Shown piece by piece: positions 1 to 11,022 of a DNA stretch of 64,000 bases (position 1 is its first letter; every line of letters starts with the position of its first letter). Made by a program: the position numbers and the translations under genes. Under the pieces are notes generated by a model. It was given only the letters and a program-made list of their open reading frames with translations, was not told the origin of the DNA and ran no database searches. Source of the stretch: Trichobilharzia regenti (Eukaryota; Platyhelminthes; Trematoda; Strigeidida; Schistosomatidae); contig OX235263.1 in the NCBI GenBank assembly GCA_944472135.2, forward strand, positions 90,180,721-90,244,720, read 5' to 3'.

Positions 1-20
1 AGTAGCCAGCTCTCACCACA
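1..20. mobile_element. 3' end of an LTR, cut by the window edge
   Basis: The first 20 bases match the last bases of the solo LTRs at 14,745-15,082 and 50,118-50,429, ending CTCTCACCACA. The window therefore starts inside a third copy of this LTR family. Nothing of the internal part of the element is visible. Confidence 0.6.
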
Positions 21-39
21 ATATTAAACAGGGTTACTT

Positions 40-535
40 ACTAGATACTCTTAGGCAATCAGCCACAGGAAGCCCTCCTTGGACCTAGGTTTTGTGCTAG
101 CTGGCACTCACCAGTCAGCAAGGTGTATCTGCAACCCTGTAGGAACTCATGTCCCTTCTGAGATTCGAACCCGTGTTACCCAGTGAGTAATGCATTCAGA
201 GACGTTACCACTGAGCTATTCGGGCTCACGATTGACCGCCTGTAGGACTGTAGTGGGTATTTTGGTTGGACACCAGTAGCTAGTGTGACGTGTCTAGTCC
301 TTTCTTTGGTGCAGACTGAATTCTGTCAGTCAAGCTTGGAATGCGGCCACCATGCCACTACATAGCTCGCCATCACGGTGCACACTGATTTGACGATATT
401 AGATAATTGGGGGCGATCGGCCACAGGAAGCCCTCGTTGGACCTATGTTTCGTGCTAGTCGGCATTCACAAGTCAGCAAGGCGGTGCATCTGCAACCCTG
501 AAGGAACTCATCTCCCTTCTGAGATTCGAACTTAC
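40..535 (-). repeat. tRNA-headed repeat R1, tandem, about 1.4 units
   Basis: On the minus strand, positions about 228 to 150 look like a tRNA head: box A TAGCTCAGTGGTAACG and box B GGTTCGAATC. The tail segment at about 54-140 recurs at about 412-500, so this is a head-to-tail array with a period near 358 bp. Related copies lie at 28,035-28,560 and, heavily decayed, at 48,355-48,560. The pol III boxes make it a SINE or SINE-derived satellite. I could not match it to a named family. Confidence 0.6.
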
Positions 536-608
536 TTCCTTTTTACTTGAATCTTTGTTTTTATTAACATTTTTTCAAAAAAATTTTCTTCCCTTCTCCT
601 TTCTCTAG

Positions 609-806
609 GTATTGGCAAACAATCCACCATTCCCTCTTGCTTCTGAAGTTACACATGCCTTTTTCAAACCTCGTAATAACTCCACTACCAATACTGCTAA
701 TAACAATAATGCACTACCTCGTGAATATTCATGGCTACGCATAGATTATTTATGCGCTTATTTAAGTACTGGACAAGAGATTTCTAAGGCGGATTATGTG
801 CTTTAA
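609..806 (+). CDS. Possible 3'-terminal exon of an unrecognised protein gene
   Basis: A long pyrimidine tract (about 575-606) ends in TTTCTCTAG, a good splice acceptor. The frame then stays open for 65 codons (VLANNPPFPLASEV, an Asn/Thr-rich stretch, then EYSWLRIDYLCAYL) to TAA at 804-806. Nothing in it matches the repeats seen elsewhere, and codon use looks ordinary for an AT-rich animal genome. If real, the rest of the gene lies upstream of the window or in undetected small exons, with the 3' UTR after 806. The phase at 609 is uncertain, and alternative internal donors (GTGAAT near 720) cannot be excluded. I do not recognise the family. Confidence 0.4.
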   Translation, partial: VLANNPPFPLASEVTHAFFKPRNNSTTNTANNNNALPREYSWLRIDYLCAYLSTGQEISKADYVL

Positions 807-1429
807 AATTGTTTCACCTTATTTGATTTTGAATGTTTGTGTGTGTGTGTGTATTTGTGTGTAAATGTGGTTTCTATTATTATCCTTATTTGTTCCTAAT
901 GTTGTTTTCATTTCATAAATAATTTATCATTTCTCAGAAAATATTGATGTAAATAGGCAAGCCTCTTTCTGTGTCTTTATGTGTGTGTGTGTGTGTACAA
1001 TTATGTTCCTACTCCCGTTGTTCTCAATCTCACCTGCTTTTTACACTAAATTAATTTGTTTGAATTGTATTCAATACATATGTGATTACTTGAAATGTTC
1101 CTCTCTGTTTCTGTGTGTGTGTGTATGTGTGTGTCCTTATTCATTTATTTAACAAGTAATGCAGAAAAACACTGAAAATACTTTTGTTTACAACTATTTT
1201 TGATGGCATCATATCCTTGTGTACAAAAAGAACCCCCTCCCCCTCCAAAGATTATTAATGGTTTAATGAAATCCTTATCCGCCTGTCTCTTCCTCTATTT
1301 TTCCTCAATTAATTCGTATCAATGTGTTTTTTTGTATATTCTTGATTGATTGTGGTGTATGATAAACACTGTGGGAATTTTCGCGGAGGTGTGTATATCG
1401 CCTTCATCTTTACCGTTAGTACTCGACAA
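807..1429. other. AT-rich DNA with three TG microsatellites
   Basis: No gene seen. Short (TG)n runs sit near 838-870, 980-998 and 1,111-1,133. If the 609-806 exon is real, this contains its 3' UTR. Confidence 0.5.
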
Positions 1430-1650
1430 TGTCAACAGTTAGGTGCCGAGGTTGAATCTCTTGCTCTCCAGTCATATAAGCCTATAAGATTGGGTGACAT
1501 CGCAGGAGAATGACATGGAGGAAGAGGAGGAAATGAAAGCTTACAGGAAATTGTGGAACTAGCTGAAGACGACAACGGTTGCAGAGGACTGAACTAAATG
1601 GAGATCTGCTGTTGAAGCTTTGTGTTTCACTCGGAACTCGATGGAACTAT
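1430..1650 (+). mobile_element. RTE-clade LINE, 3' end fragment
   Basis: The segment carries the degraded tail seen in better copies (45,200-45,430): GGGTGACATCGC, a GAAGACGACAACGG region, then the terminal motif TTTGTGTTTCACTCGGAACTC followed by ATAATAA. It encodes only the last part of the reverse-transcriptase ORF plus the 3' UTR, and no frame is open. Confidence 0.6.
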
Positions 1651-1842
1651 AATAAGTAACATGGGCCCTGGCACATAAGAAACTTAAACTGGAATTCAAA
1701 CCTCTGGAAATGGGACTTCTTGATTTGGCCAATCGGTTTTGATGACAAAATTTTAGTGCCAAGTGATGATGCTAAAGCCTGTATGTATGGGGCTGTCTCA
1801 CTGAAGTAGTTAAAAGCAAAACTCCTCTGAGTTTATTATAGG

Positions 1843-2275
1843 ATTTCATCATGAGCTGACATTGGTTAGAGAACCATTGGAAAACTTGAAGGGAGTACGG
1901 GACAGCTGTTTCGTTAGCCTAGTTTGGGACTCTTCACCAGTACGCACCCACACTGCGGGGCTCGAACCCAAGACCTGATTACAAGGCTAGTGAGCTCGTA
2001 GACCATTCATCAGCCACTGAGAAGTCGTCGCCGGCGACCACCATTGAATCGGATCCCAGTGACTGATGAATGGTCTACGAGCTTGCTAGCCTTGTAACCA
2101 GCAGGTCCTGGGTTCCGAACCCCGTGGCGGTGGGCGCACAATGATGAAGAGTCTCAAACTAGGACGAAACAGCTGTCCAGTACTCTCAGCTGGTTTTCCC
2201 AATGGTTCTCTAACCAATGTCAGCTCATGATGAAATCCTGTAACCAATCAATCAAATCCCTACAAGCCCATACTT
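1843..2275. mobile_element. Two hammerhead SINEs (hhSINE), head to head
   Basis: The minus-strand copy (about 1,843-2,015) and plus-strand copy (about 2,035-2,275) are inverted and share the tRNA-like head (ACTGATGAATGGTCTACGAG, box-B-like GGGTTCGAACC) and the hammerhead tail ending in TCAGCTCATGATGAAATCC. The hammerhead cores are decayed: GTGAAGA in the minus copy; the plus copy keeps the GGAC-GAAA-CAGCTGTC part. The family recurs at least nine more times in this window. Confidence 0.75.
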
Positions 2276-2659
2276 GATTCTCCTCTGGGTTTAGTTGGAG
2301 AATTTCGCAGGGGATTCAACTGGTTTTCGACAGCATACAGAAGTTTCTGCTTGACGTTTTTCAGTGGTTGTTGCAGATATAATTTTCGAATTCTGTTCTG
2401 TCTGTTCATTAATAGATAACTCGTCAAGTGAGCGCAGTTTCGGATTTATGTTGTCTTCCAAAGTGATGAATACTCACATGTGTGTAGGTCATCAATGAGG
2501 TTTTACAGTCCTCCGGTGTGGATGCATTTGACCTCTGCGAGGATTTTTTCTGAAATATTTCGGATTACTGTGATTCGTGATACAGCCCTTCAGAGAAGAA
2601 ATCTTAAACTTGGCTTCAGTAAGTTTGAAAGACGATTTGATTGCTTCACTGTCAACGAA

Positions 2660-3320
2660 CACTTACTATTATTTATTGTTTTCGAGTGGAACATAGAGCT
2701 TCAACAGCACGTCTCCATTTTGTCCTTTGTGCTGCAGTCCTCTTTATCTGGCCTCATAGTCGGTCATGTCTTCCTTTATATCACCCTCGGAGTTACGCGC
2801 CACTCAAGGGCTTGGTACTAAATGTCAACCAACAGTCTCCTCAACGTGTGTCCTATTCATCTCTTACGGCATATTTGTTGGGCGATAGGTTCCTTGTCGT
2901 TAATCTTTTCTAGCCCTCTATCTGATCTTCAATATGGAAGCCAGCGAGGGCAGCTACTGATAAAAGTGTACAGTAGCCTGTTGGGAAATGCCTTTTGCGA
3001 CTTGTCAAATGTCTGATCCATATGGAAGAGCTGACTTGACATTTGTTTTTTCTGCTAAATGCCTATTTCTATTCTGATTTGAGTGATTAAGGTCTACATT
3101 GGCTTCCCGATTCTGTTTCCTACTGCCTGTAGTTGGAACGATGCTGCGTAGATAAGTGAAGAAAGGGATCTCCTATGAATTCCTCCGGTTAATAGTGGTT
3201 GTTGTTGGTTATCTTCCTTATTTTCACTTCAATTCCTGACCTCACCGCTTCCTTAGCCAATTTGTCGTTTTTCACCTGTTAGTCTTCGACTTAGTGTGAC
3301 GCTATTAGACATAAATCATC
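2660..3320 (-). mobile_element. RTE-clade LINE, 3' third, broken
   Basis: Reading the minus strand, the order is the post-RT linker, a short piece resembling LIRMRQ/FINNCL (ACTTTTATCAGTAGCTGCC), the CRR-W-IGHTLRR segment and the terminal GGAACATAGAGC motif. It matches the 3' part of the element at 44.3-45.4 kb. Stops interrupt all frames. Confidence 0.6.
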
Positions 3321-3429
3321 CACGGTGAACACTTGCATGTCTTTAAATTATGAGAAAAAAAAATCCATGTGACATGAATCAGAGGGACACGGGTCAGCGA
3401 AGAATATTCTTTCCGTTACTTCACTTTAA

Positions 3430-3880
3430 AGCTGTACAGTTAGACCTGACAGCCATCCACTTCGCTGGCTGGCTGGCTCCATACTGAAGATCAAATGGCT
3501 GACCGGAAAGAATTAGTAACAAGATACTGTGACTGGCAACAAACAAACCAACAGGCGATTACTCAATAAATATGTAGGAGAAAATGGTGATGAATCGGGC
3601 ATACACTGAGGAGGCCGTCGAATGACATGGCGCGCAATGTAGGCCATCGCGCTAGGTGAATCCGAATGAGAAGCGACGAGTTGGGTTTGGTTCGAGGGTA
3701 ATACGGAGGAGATCATGTGTTGTGGAGGAGTAGATAAGAGATTATGAGCAATCGTGGGGTCAACCAGTTGAAGAGGACAGCAGAAAATAGAAGAAAGTGG
3801 AGATATGTTGTTGAAGCCGTATGTTTCACTTGGAACCCAGGGGGATAATAGTAAAGGTCAGGTAAATGCCTAAAAGGTCA
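3430..3880 (+). mobile_element. RTE-clade LINE, 3' end fragment
   Basis: A second, oppositely oriented RTE tail: the CATACTGAAGATCAAATGGC segment, the IGHTLRR-like block and the end TGTTTCACTTGGAACCC followed by GATAATAG. Coding capacity is lost. With the previous copy it forms a loose inverted pair separated by about 110 bp. Confidence 0.65.
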
Positions 3881-4909
3881 ATTGTTTATATCAATTACTA
3901 ACAAGACATGAAAGTACATATCAAGCAAAATAACAGGTTGCGTAATCTAAAAACCAGAAGCGATGAACATTCAGAAGTGGTTGCCATTAAAAAATGAAAA
4001 GCTCAATTAGACAAAACCAAATTATTACATGAGTTGAAGAAAGTATAGTTTGAGGCCACGATAGTGAAATGGGACCGGATAAACCACACCTGTATACGTA
4101 CTTCAGGGTTTCTTGTGTATATAGAAAGAACTGCTGTCGACAGAAGATGCAGTCAGAAATCTTTCGAAAGGCGTAGCCTTACCTTATCACTTTGAAAGAT
4201 TTTTCTATTGAATGAATTTTGAGGACAATGAGCTTAGGAATTGCTCTATTGGTTCGGTTAATTTCTTCTCTCGACTATCATATTCGAAGATGTTCTTGCC
4301 CCGTAGGGGCTAGTCAATTGATATATGCACATGGTTGTACCCGACAATGGAGCATTGCCTTTGATATTTGATAAATAAGAGGTTGAGTAGAGATTGGGAG
4401 ATGTGAAGCTGCGGTAAACGATGTTATTCGAATCTTGCTCAATAATCTCCTTTGATGAATTTCGGCTTCGTTTTGAGCCAATTGATCATGTGTTCGATTC
4501 CCGTTCCAACAATAATACCGTGGGTGATGCATCCGTATCATCACCTCTTATATTCTAAATACGGTATTATGCCATGGGAGATTGTTCTATTAAGCCGAAT
4601 TTCACAAAAACGAAATCTAACAAAGTAATATGAAGAAGTCTCATTTACGTTAGCATTATTCACAGGAAATCAGAGAAAAATACACCTAATAACATATAAA
4701 GATACTGAAGATCCACACAATCGGGACAACACTCAAATACAAAAAACGACAGATGAAACCAATCGAAAAAGTTTGTAAATCCAAAAAAAATTAATATTAA
4801 AAGCTATATTAACAATAACAATCAAAAACTAAAATGAACAAATATAAAACAAAAAGATACAAAAAAATGTAAGCATTTCACGATCCAATACGACGAAAGG
4901 CAAATAGTC
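3881..4909. other. AT-rich DNA, nothing recognised
   Basis: No supported gene or repeat in about 1 kb. One GTTCGATTCC box-B-like string near 4,492 stands alone without a convincing box A. Confidence 0.5.
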
Positions 4910-6273
4910 ACACGTGCACAATGCAATCGACCAGTCCGCCAGACAGTCTGAATTCCGCTCTAACCCATTCACAGATGATCGATCGGTCACTTTCACACAT
5001 ACACTTCACAAACCCTGTCAATATACACATGCACGCCAACAGATACACAAATCTTTCAACCACCAACAATGCAACGAGAACTCCTCTCCCTCCAGATTAC
5101 ACCTGTCACATTCTCCATCGATCAAGCGTCTGAAAATGCCTGACAAACACAACTGAAAAAAAATACACCGACAAGCGGAGTGACCATAACACACCACAAC
5201 CTCGACACCAATCATCACAACGCCGACTCGAACAACATACGCACACACAAAAAATAGGACGCATCCACTCACGGACCAATGCACACAGACACACACATAC
5301 AGACACATTGTCACACTAACACCAACATGCTTAACCACTTCACCACAACATCCCATTCCACTCAGTCATACACTCTGACAAATCGATTCATCTCTCCTAT
5401 GAACATCGTATTCCGTCCATCCACCTGATATCATCATTCAACCTACTCATTGTCCCTTTGCACCAACATAGGATAGCACCCACCGACACGCACACATCGA
5501 AGCCAGTGGACAGAATTCGGTGACTGCATGCCACCACCAATCAACGCACCTGGAAGTCAGTCGAATGAATCATGCAGTAAGTCGGTCAGTCATCCAGTCA
5601 TCTTTCTCCGCTAAATGGAATGTGTCGTCTGGAATCGACTCCAGTCATCTCCAAAGGATAGAGTGAATGAAGATGAAGTGGAATGACGAGTGCACAGATG
5701 AATTGGATAATCCAGTCGACCAGTATATCGGTGTAGTACCCATTCACGCGTGTCCCTTAGTCAATGGAGGAATGGACATTGAAGTTGGAGACTGGTGATG
5801 AGCTTCCAGAGAAATTGGAGTGGAGGTTCAATTAGTCAGTGTGAAGAGGAGGAGGTGGGTGCTTGTCTGCCTCGTGTCCGTCTGTCTATCTGTCTCTGTG
5901 TGCCTATGTGTACATGTGTGTGTGTGTGTGTGTGTGTGTGACACGCGTTGTTGTCGAGCGAGTGACTGTGACGATGTGGGTGTGAGCATAGTTGGAGAGT
6001 GGACAGATTGATCGTAGTTGACCGAGGTGGGAATGAATGCAGAGTGATGAGATGGTGTGTGGATTCAGTGTTGTAACGGTTGATGTGCGTGTCACAGTGT
6101 GGTTGTTGTCTGAGTCGTGTGTTGTAGACAGATGTGTTGACGGTTGTATATTTGTTTGTCAGTCCAGTGAGGTGAGTGGTGTAGATGAGGGGGATGATTG
6201 TAGTTGTTTTGTAGTAGTTAGTGTTAGTGTGTTGTTGATTGGAGAGGGTAAATGTGTAGGGCGGTGAATGCGT

Positions 6274-6343
6274 GCCCCCATAGCTCAGTGGTTAGAGCAC
6301 TGGTCTAGTAAACCAGGGGTCGAGAGTTCAATTCCTGGGGGCA
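6274..6343 (+). tRNA. tRNA-Thr(AGT)-like, T-arm damaged
   Basis: The acceptor GCCCCCA/TGGGGGC pairs over 7 bp, the D stem GCTC/GAGC over 4 bp and the anticodon stem CTGGT/ACCAG over 5 bp. The loop CTAGTAA gives anticodon AGT (Thr). Box B is present as AGTTCAATTC, but the 3' strand of the T stem is about 4 nt short compared with the copy at 7,907. A TTTT follows at 6,349. It is a pseudogene or a copy with a sequencing error. Confidence 0.7.
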
Positions 6344-7906
6344 GGGATTTTGATCTGTCTCCTCTGTCACATGTATACACGCACAACAATTACCACACAA
6401 AACACACACTAACACACACTGAGACACTCTGATGTGCCCACACCTACACACGCATGCATCATCAAATCATAACTCACTCACCGACAATGGCGCCACCACC
6501 CATCGTCATTTCACCGTCGATTCTCGTCCACACGGAAATCCTGACACGTGCACAATGCAATCGACCAGTCCGCCAGACAGTCTGAATTCCGCTCTAACCC
6601 ATTCACAGATGATCGATCGGTCACTTTCACACATACACTTCACAAACCCTGTCAATATACACATGCACGCCAACAGATACACAAATCTTTCAACCACCAA
6701 CAATGCAACGAGAACTCCTCTCCCTCCAGATTACACCTGTCACATTCTCCATCGATCAAGCGTCTGAAAATGCCTGACAAACACAACTGAAAAAAAATAC
6801 ACCGACAAGCGGAGTGACCATAACACACCACAACCTCGACACCAATCATCACAACGCCGACTCGAACAACATACGCACACACACAAAATAGGACGCATCC
6901 ACGCACGGACCAATGCACACAGACACACACATACAGACACATTGTCACACTAACACCAACATGCTTAACCACTTCACCACAACATCCCATTCCACTCAGT
7001 CATACACTCTGACAAATCGATTCATCTCTCCTATGAACATCGTATTCCGTCCATCCACCTGATATCATCATTCAACCTACTCATTGTCCCTTTGCACCAA
7101 CATAGGATAGCACCCACCGACACGCACACATCGAAGCCAGTGGACAGAATTCGGTGACTGCATGCCACCACCAATCAACGCACCTGGAAGTCAGTCGAAT
7201 GAATCATGCAGTAAGTCGGTCAGTCATCCAGTCATCTTTCTCCGCTAAATGGAATGTGTCGTCTGGAATCGACTCCAGTCATCTCCAAAGGATAGAGTGA
7301 ATGAAGATGAAGTGGAATGACGAGTGCACAGATGAATTGGATAATCCAGTCGACCAGTATATCGGTGTAGTACCCATTCACGCGTGTCCCTTAGTCAATG
7401 GAGGAATGGACATTGAAGTTGGAGACTGGTGATGAGCTTCCAGAGAAATTGGAGTGGAGGTTCAATTAGTCAGTGTGAAGAGGAGGAGGTGGGTGCTTGT
7501 CTGCCTCGTGTCCGTCTGTCTATCTGTCTCTGTGTGCCTATGTGTACATGTGTTGTGTGTTTGTGTGTGTGTGACGCGCGTTGTTGTCGAGCGAGTGACT
7601 GTGACGATGTGGGTGTGAGCATAGTTGGAGAGTGGACAGATTGATCGTAGTTGACCGAGGTGGGAATGAATGCAGAGTGATGAGATGGTGTGTGGATTCA
7701 GTGTTGTAACGGTTGATGTGCGTGTCACAGTGTGGTTGTTGTCTGAGTCGTGTGTTGTAGACAGATGTGTTGACGGTTGTATATTTGTTTGTCAGTCCAG
7801 TGAGGTGAGTGGTGTAGATGAGGGGGATGATTGTAGTTGTTTTGTAGTATTTAGTGTTAGTGTGTTGTTGATTGGAGAGGGTAAATGTATAGGGCGGTGA
7901 ATGCGT

Positions 7907-7978
7907 GCCCCCATAGCTCAGTGGTTAGAGCACTGGTCTAGTAAACCAGGGGTCGAGAGTTCAATTCTCTCGGGGGGC
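7907..7978 (+). tRNA. tRNA-Thr(AGT)
   Basis: This copy has a complete T arm (GAGAG/CTCTC around TTCAATT), the D stem GCTC/GAGC and the anticodon stem CTGGT/ACCAG with loop CTAGTAA (anticodon AGT). The acceptor pairs 6 of 7 (A7 opposite G). No intron. T-runs follow from about 7,982. Because the downstream bases look error-prone, the one acceptor mismatch may not be real. Confidence 0.75.
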
Positions 7979-9528
7979 GGGGTTTTGGATTTTTCCCCTT
8001 TTTCCCTTTTAAAACCCCAAAAAATTACCCAACAAAAAAAAAACAAAAACAACCGAGAAACCCTGATGTGCCCACACCCACACACGCATGCATCATCAAA
8101 TCATAACTCACTCACCGACAATGGCGCCACCACCCATCGTCATTTCACCGTCGATTCTCGTCCACACGGAAATCCTGACACGTGGACAATGCAATCAACC
8201 AGTCCGCCGGACAGTCTGAATTCCGCTCTAACCCATTCACAGATGATCGATCGGTCACTTTCACACATACACTTCACAAACCCTGTCAATATACACATGC
8301 ACGCCAACAGATACACAAATCTTTCAACCACCAACAATCCAACGAGAACTCCTCTCCCTCCAGATTACAACTGTCACATTCTCCATCGATCAAGCGTCTG
8401 AAAATGCCTGACAAACACAACTGAAAAAAAATACACCGACAAGCGGAGTGACCATAACACACCACAACCTCGACACCAATCATCACAACGCCGACTCGAA
8501 CAACATACGCACACACAAAAAATAGGACGCATCCACTCACGGACCAATGCACACAGACACACACATACAGACACATTGTCACACTAACACCAACATGCTT
8601 AACCACTTCACCACAACATCCCATTCCACTCAGTCATACACTCTGACAAATCGATTCATCTCTCCTATGAACATCGTATTCCGTCCATCCACCTGATATC
8701 ATCATTCAACCTACTCATTGTCCCTTTGCACCAACATAGGATAGCACCCACCGACACGCACACATCGAAGCCAGTGGACAGAATTCGGTGACTGCATGCC
8801 ACCACCAATCAACGCACCTGGAAGTCAGTCGAATGAATCATGCAGTAAGTCGGTCAGTCATCCAGTCATCTTTCTCCGCTAAATGGAATGTGTCGTCTGG
8901 AATCGACTCCAGTCATCTCCAAAGGATAGAGTGAATGAAGATGAAGTGGAATGACGAGTGCACAGATGAATTGGATAATCCAGTCGACCAGTATATCGGT
9001 GTAGTACCCATTCACGCGTGTCCCTTAGTCAATGGAGGAATGGACATTGAAGTTGGAGACTGGTGATGAGCTTCCAGAGAAATTGGAGTGGAGGTTCAAT
9101 TAGTCAGTGTGAAGAGGAGGAGGTGGGTGCTTGTCTGCCTCGTGTCCGTCTGTCTATCTGTCTCTGTGTGCCTATGTGTACATGTGTGTTTGTGTGTGTG
9201 TGACGCGCGTTGTTGTCGAGCGAGTGACTGTGACGATGTGGGTGTGAGCATAGTTGGAGAGTGGACAGATTGATCGTAGTTGACCGAGGTGGGAATGAAT
9301 GCAGAGTGATGAGATGGTGTGTGGATTCAGTGTTGTAACGGTTGATGTGCGTGTCACAGTGTGGTTGTTGTCTGAGTCGTGTGTTGTAGACAGATGTGTT
9401 GACGGTTGTATATTTGTTTGTCAGTCCAGTGAGGTGAGTGGTGTAGATGAGGGGGATGATTGTGTTGTTTTGTAGTATTTAGTGTGTTGTTGATTGGAGA
9501 GGGTAAATGTATAGGGCGGTGAATGCGT

Positions 9529-9541
9529 GCCCCCATAGCTT
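9529..9541 (+). pseudogene. tRNA-Thr stub at the array end
   Basis: Copy 3 of the array keeps only GCCCCCATAGCT before unrelated sequence begins at 9,541. The array's right edge is therefore inside the tRNA. Confidence 0.85.
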
Positions 9542-9639
9542 GCACTAAAGTATTACTATCATAGAAAAGGATATTACGTTTGTAGTGAGGGAGGTTCACG
9601 TTTGATGCCTTTATGACACACTCGCAAAACTTCACACAG

Positions 9640-9870
9640 TTCAATAGTTGATAGTAAGGCAGAGAAGCTCATAAGCGAAGCTCTCAACTCAACCCATCCT
9701 CAGTAAAAATAATCACTACCACCTTATAAATTGCCAAAAGCCACTAAACACCTGATGCTGTGAACAACTGAAGCCTTTGCAATTCGCTTAAAACAACCAG
9801 AACTCTACGTACAAAGGAAATGGATTCAGACATTGTTCACACTACTCTGGTCCACTGTATTAGTATTATT
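9640..9870 (+). mobile_element. PLE C-terminal tail, remnant
   Basis: A frame reads TTEAFAIRLKQPELYVQRKW then LFTLLWS, the conserved end of the GIY-YIG protein in local PLEs (compare AEALAI and CIQKK at 11.1 kb). The upstream part is broken. It directly follows the tandem array. Confidence 0.65.
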
Positions 9871-9879
9871 ATTGCCTTG

Positions 9880-10650
9880 GGTTCAGAGTGAAACACAGGG
9901 CTTCAACAACACGTCTTCATTTTATCCCATTCTCTGCAGTCCTCTTTAGCTGGGCCAACGACTGACCCTAGTCTCTCATCTCCTCCTCCACAACACATGA
10001 CCTCCTCCATGTCATCCTTGCACTGACGACCCACTCGTCGTCTGAAACTTGGCTTCCACTATAGGCATTACCTGGGGAGCAATGTCACTCGATGGTCTAC
10101 TCAGTGTGTATCCGATCCATCACAATTTTCTCCCACACATATATGCTGAGCGGTAGGTTCTTTGTTAGTTTATTCTCCCATAGTTTTATTGTTGCTGATT
10201 CTTTCTTTCTAGTCCAGCTACTTGACCTTCAGTATGGAGCTGTCGAAGTGGGCAGTTGTTGATAAAAGTCTACAGTAGCCTGTTTGTAATGCTTTTCATG
10301 ACTCAAGCCCCAAGCTTCTCACCCCTATAGATCAAATGACTGACTGGCTGACTTGTTGTTTATGCTAACTGAGTGAGTGCAGAAGATTTCCGAACTGATT
10401 TCAGATTGATGAAGGCGTTCGTATCTTGCCTTTCCGATTCTGGCTGTCTTTGATATCTTCATCCGTTCTGACAATGCTTACTAGCCAGATAAGTGAAGGA
10501 TGTAACTTCTGTCAGATATCTCCCATTGATGGTGGGTGATTGGTGCTAGTTTTGTTGTTCTCCTGTCTTCGCTGCCTGGCAGCCTCTTCAGCCAGTTTGT
10601 TGGTTTCTTCCTGCAAATCCTAGAGTTTGCGTTTGTGACATTAAACATAA
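9880..10650 (-). mobile_element. RTE-clade LINE, 3' third, broken
   Basis: The minus strand carries the RTE tail in order: linker after the RT catalytic motif (about 10,560-10,650), the FINNCLRS-like segment, the GH-LRR segment and the 3' end with CCCTGTGTTTCACTCTGAACC. Several stops are present. It is adjacent to a PLE pLTR on the left flank of the next PLE. Confidence 0.65.
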
Positions 10651-10689
10651 ATCATTCATAGACAGAAGACCAGTAGTTCAACGAAGAGT

Positions 10690-11010
10690 CTATTTTCGCC
10701 AGCGAATTCATTTTCATAGCTGTACAATGGCGAATATATATATATATATATACATGGTTGTTTGTGTGTGTGTGTGTGTGTACATTAAATTTGTCAAACG
10801 AAATTACAATTATTAAGTTCAGGTGAATTGGATGTTGATATAAGAGGATAGTTTTCACAAACGATTGTTAAAGAAGAGTTACGTAATAACATGAATAGTT
10901 TGATGAAAGACTTATGCTCAGGGTGTACATGGAAACAAAATAAAATACGAAATTACGTAGGAGTTTTAAGTAGTTAGAAAAATAAGCATACAAGCAAAAG
11001 TTAAATCAAA
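10690..11010 (-). repeat. PLE terminal repeat (pLTR) with AT and TG microsatellites
   Basis: The segment shares AGCTGTACAAT and GTACATTAARTTTGTCAAAC with 54,575-54,735. (AT)n lies at about 10,736-10,754 and (TG)n at 10,760-10,782. A hammerhead-like stretch (minus strand, about 10,675-10,730) keeps the GAA and stem III (AAT-AG/CTCTT) but its 5' core is scrambled. It belongs to the PLE that follows. Confidence 0.5.
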
Positions 11011-11022
11011 TCAACAGAGTTG

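Larger units (their letters stand above)
4910..9541. repeat. Tandem array, 1,634-bp unit, 2.8 copies
   Basis: Three copies start at CACGTGCAC or CACGTGGAC at 4,911, 6,545 and 8,179, giving a period of 1,634 bp. They are nearly identical apart from (TG)n length and scattered substitutions. Copy 1 lacks the sequence before CACGTG; copy 3 stops at 9,540, 12 nt into its tRNA. The first half of each unit is A/C-rich and the second half G/T-rich, which yields long but repetitive spurious frames on both strands. The only functional-looking content is a tRNA-Thr-like sequence near the end of each unit. Between 7,970 and 8,070 copy 2 differs from copy 1 mostly in homopolymers. Confidence 0.95.

Noticed and set aside
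5018..9357. Many 60-170 codon frames on both strands in the tandem array
   Set aside because: They are Cys/Val- or Thr/His-rich products of AC/GT-rich repeats, appear in several frames at once and differ in start between copies.
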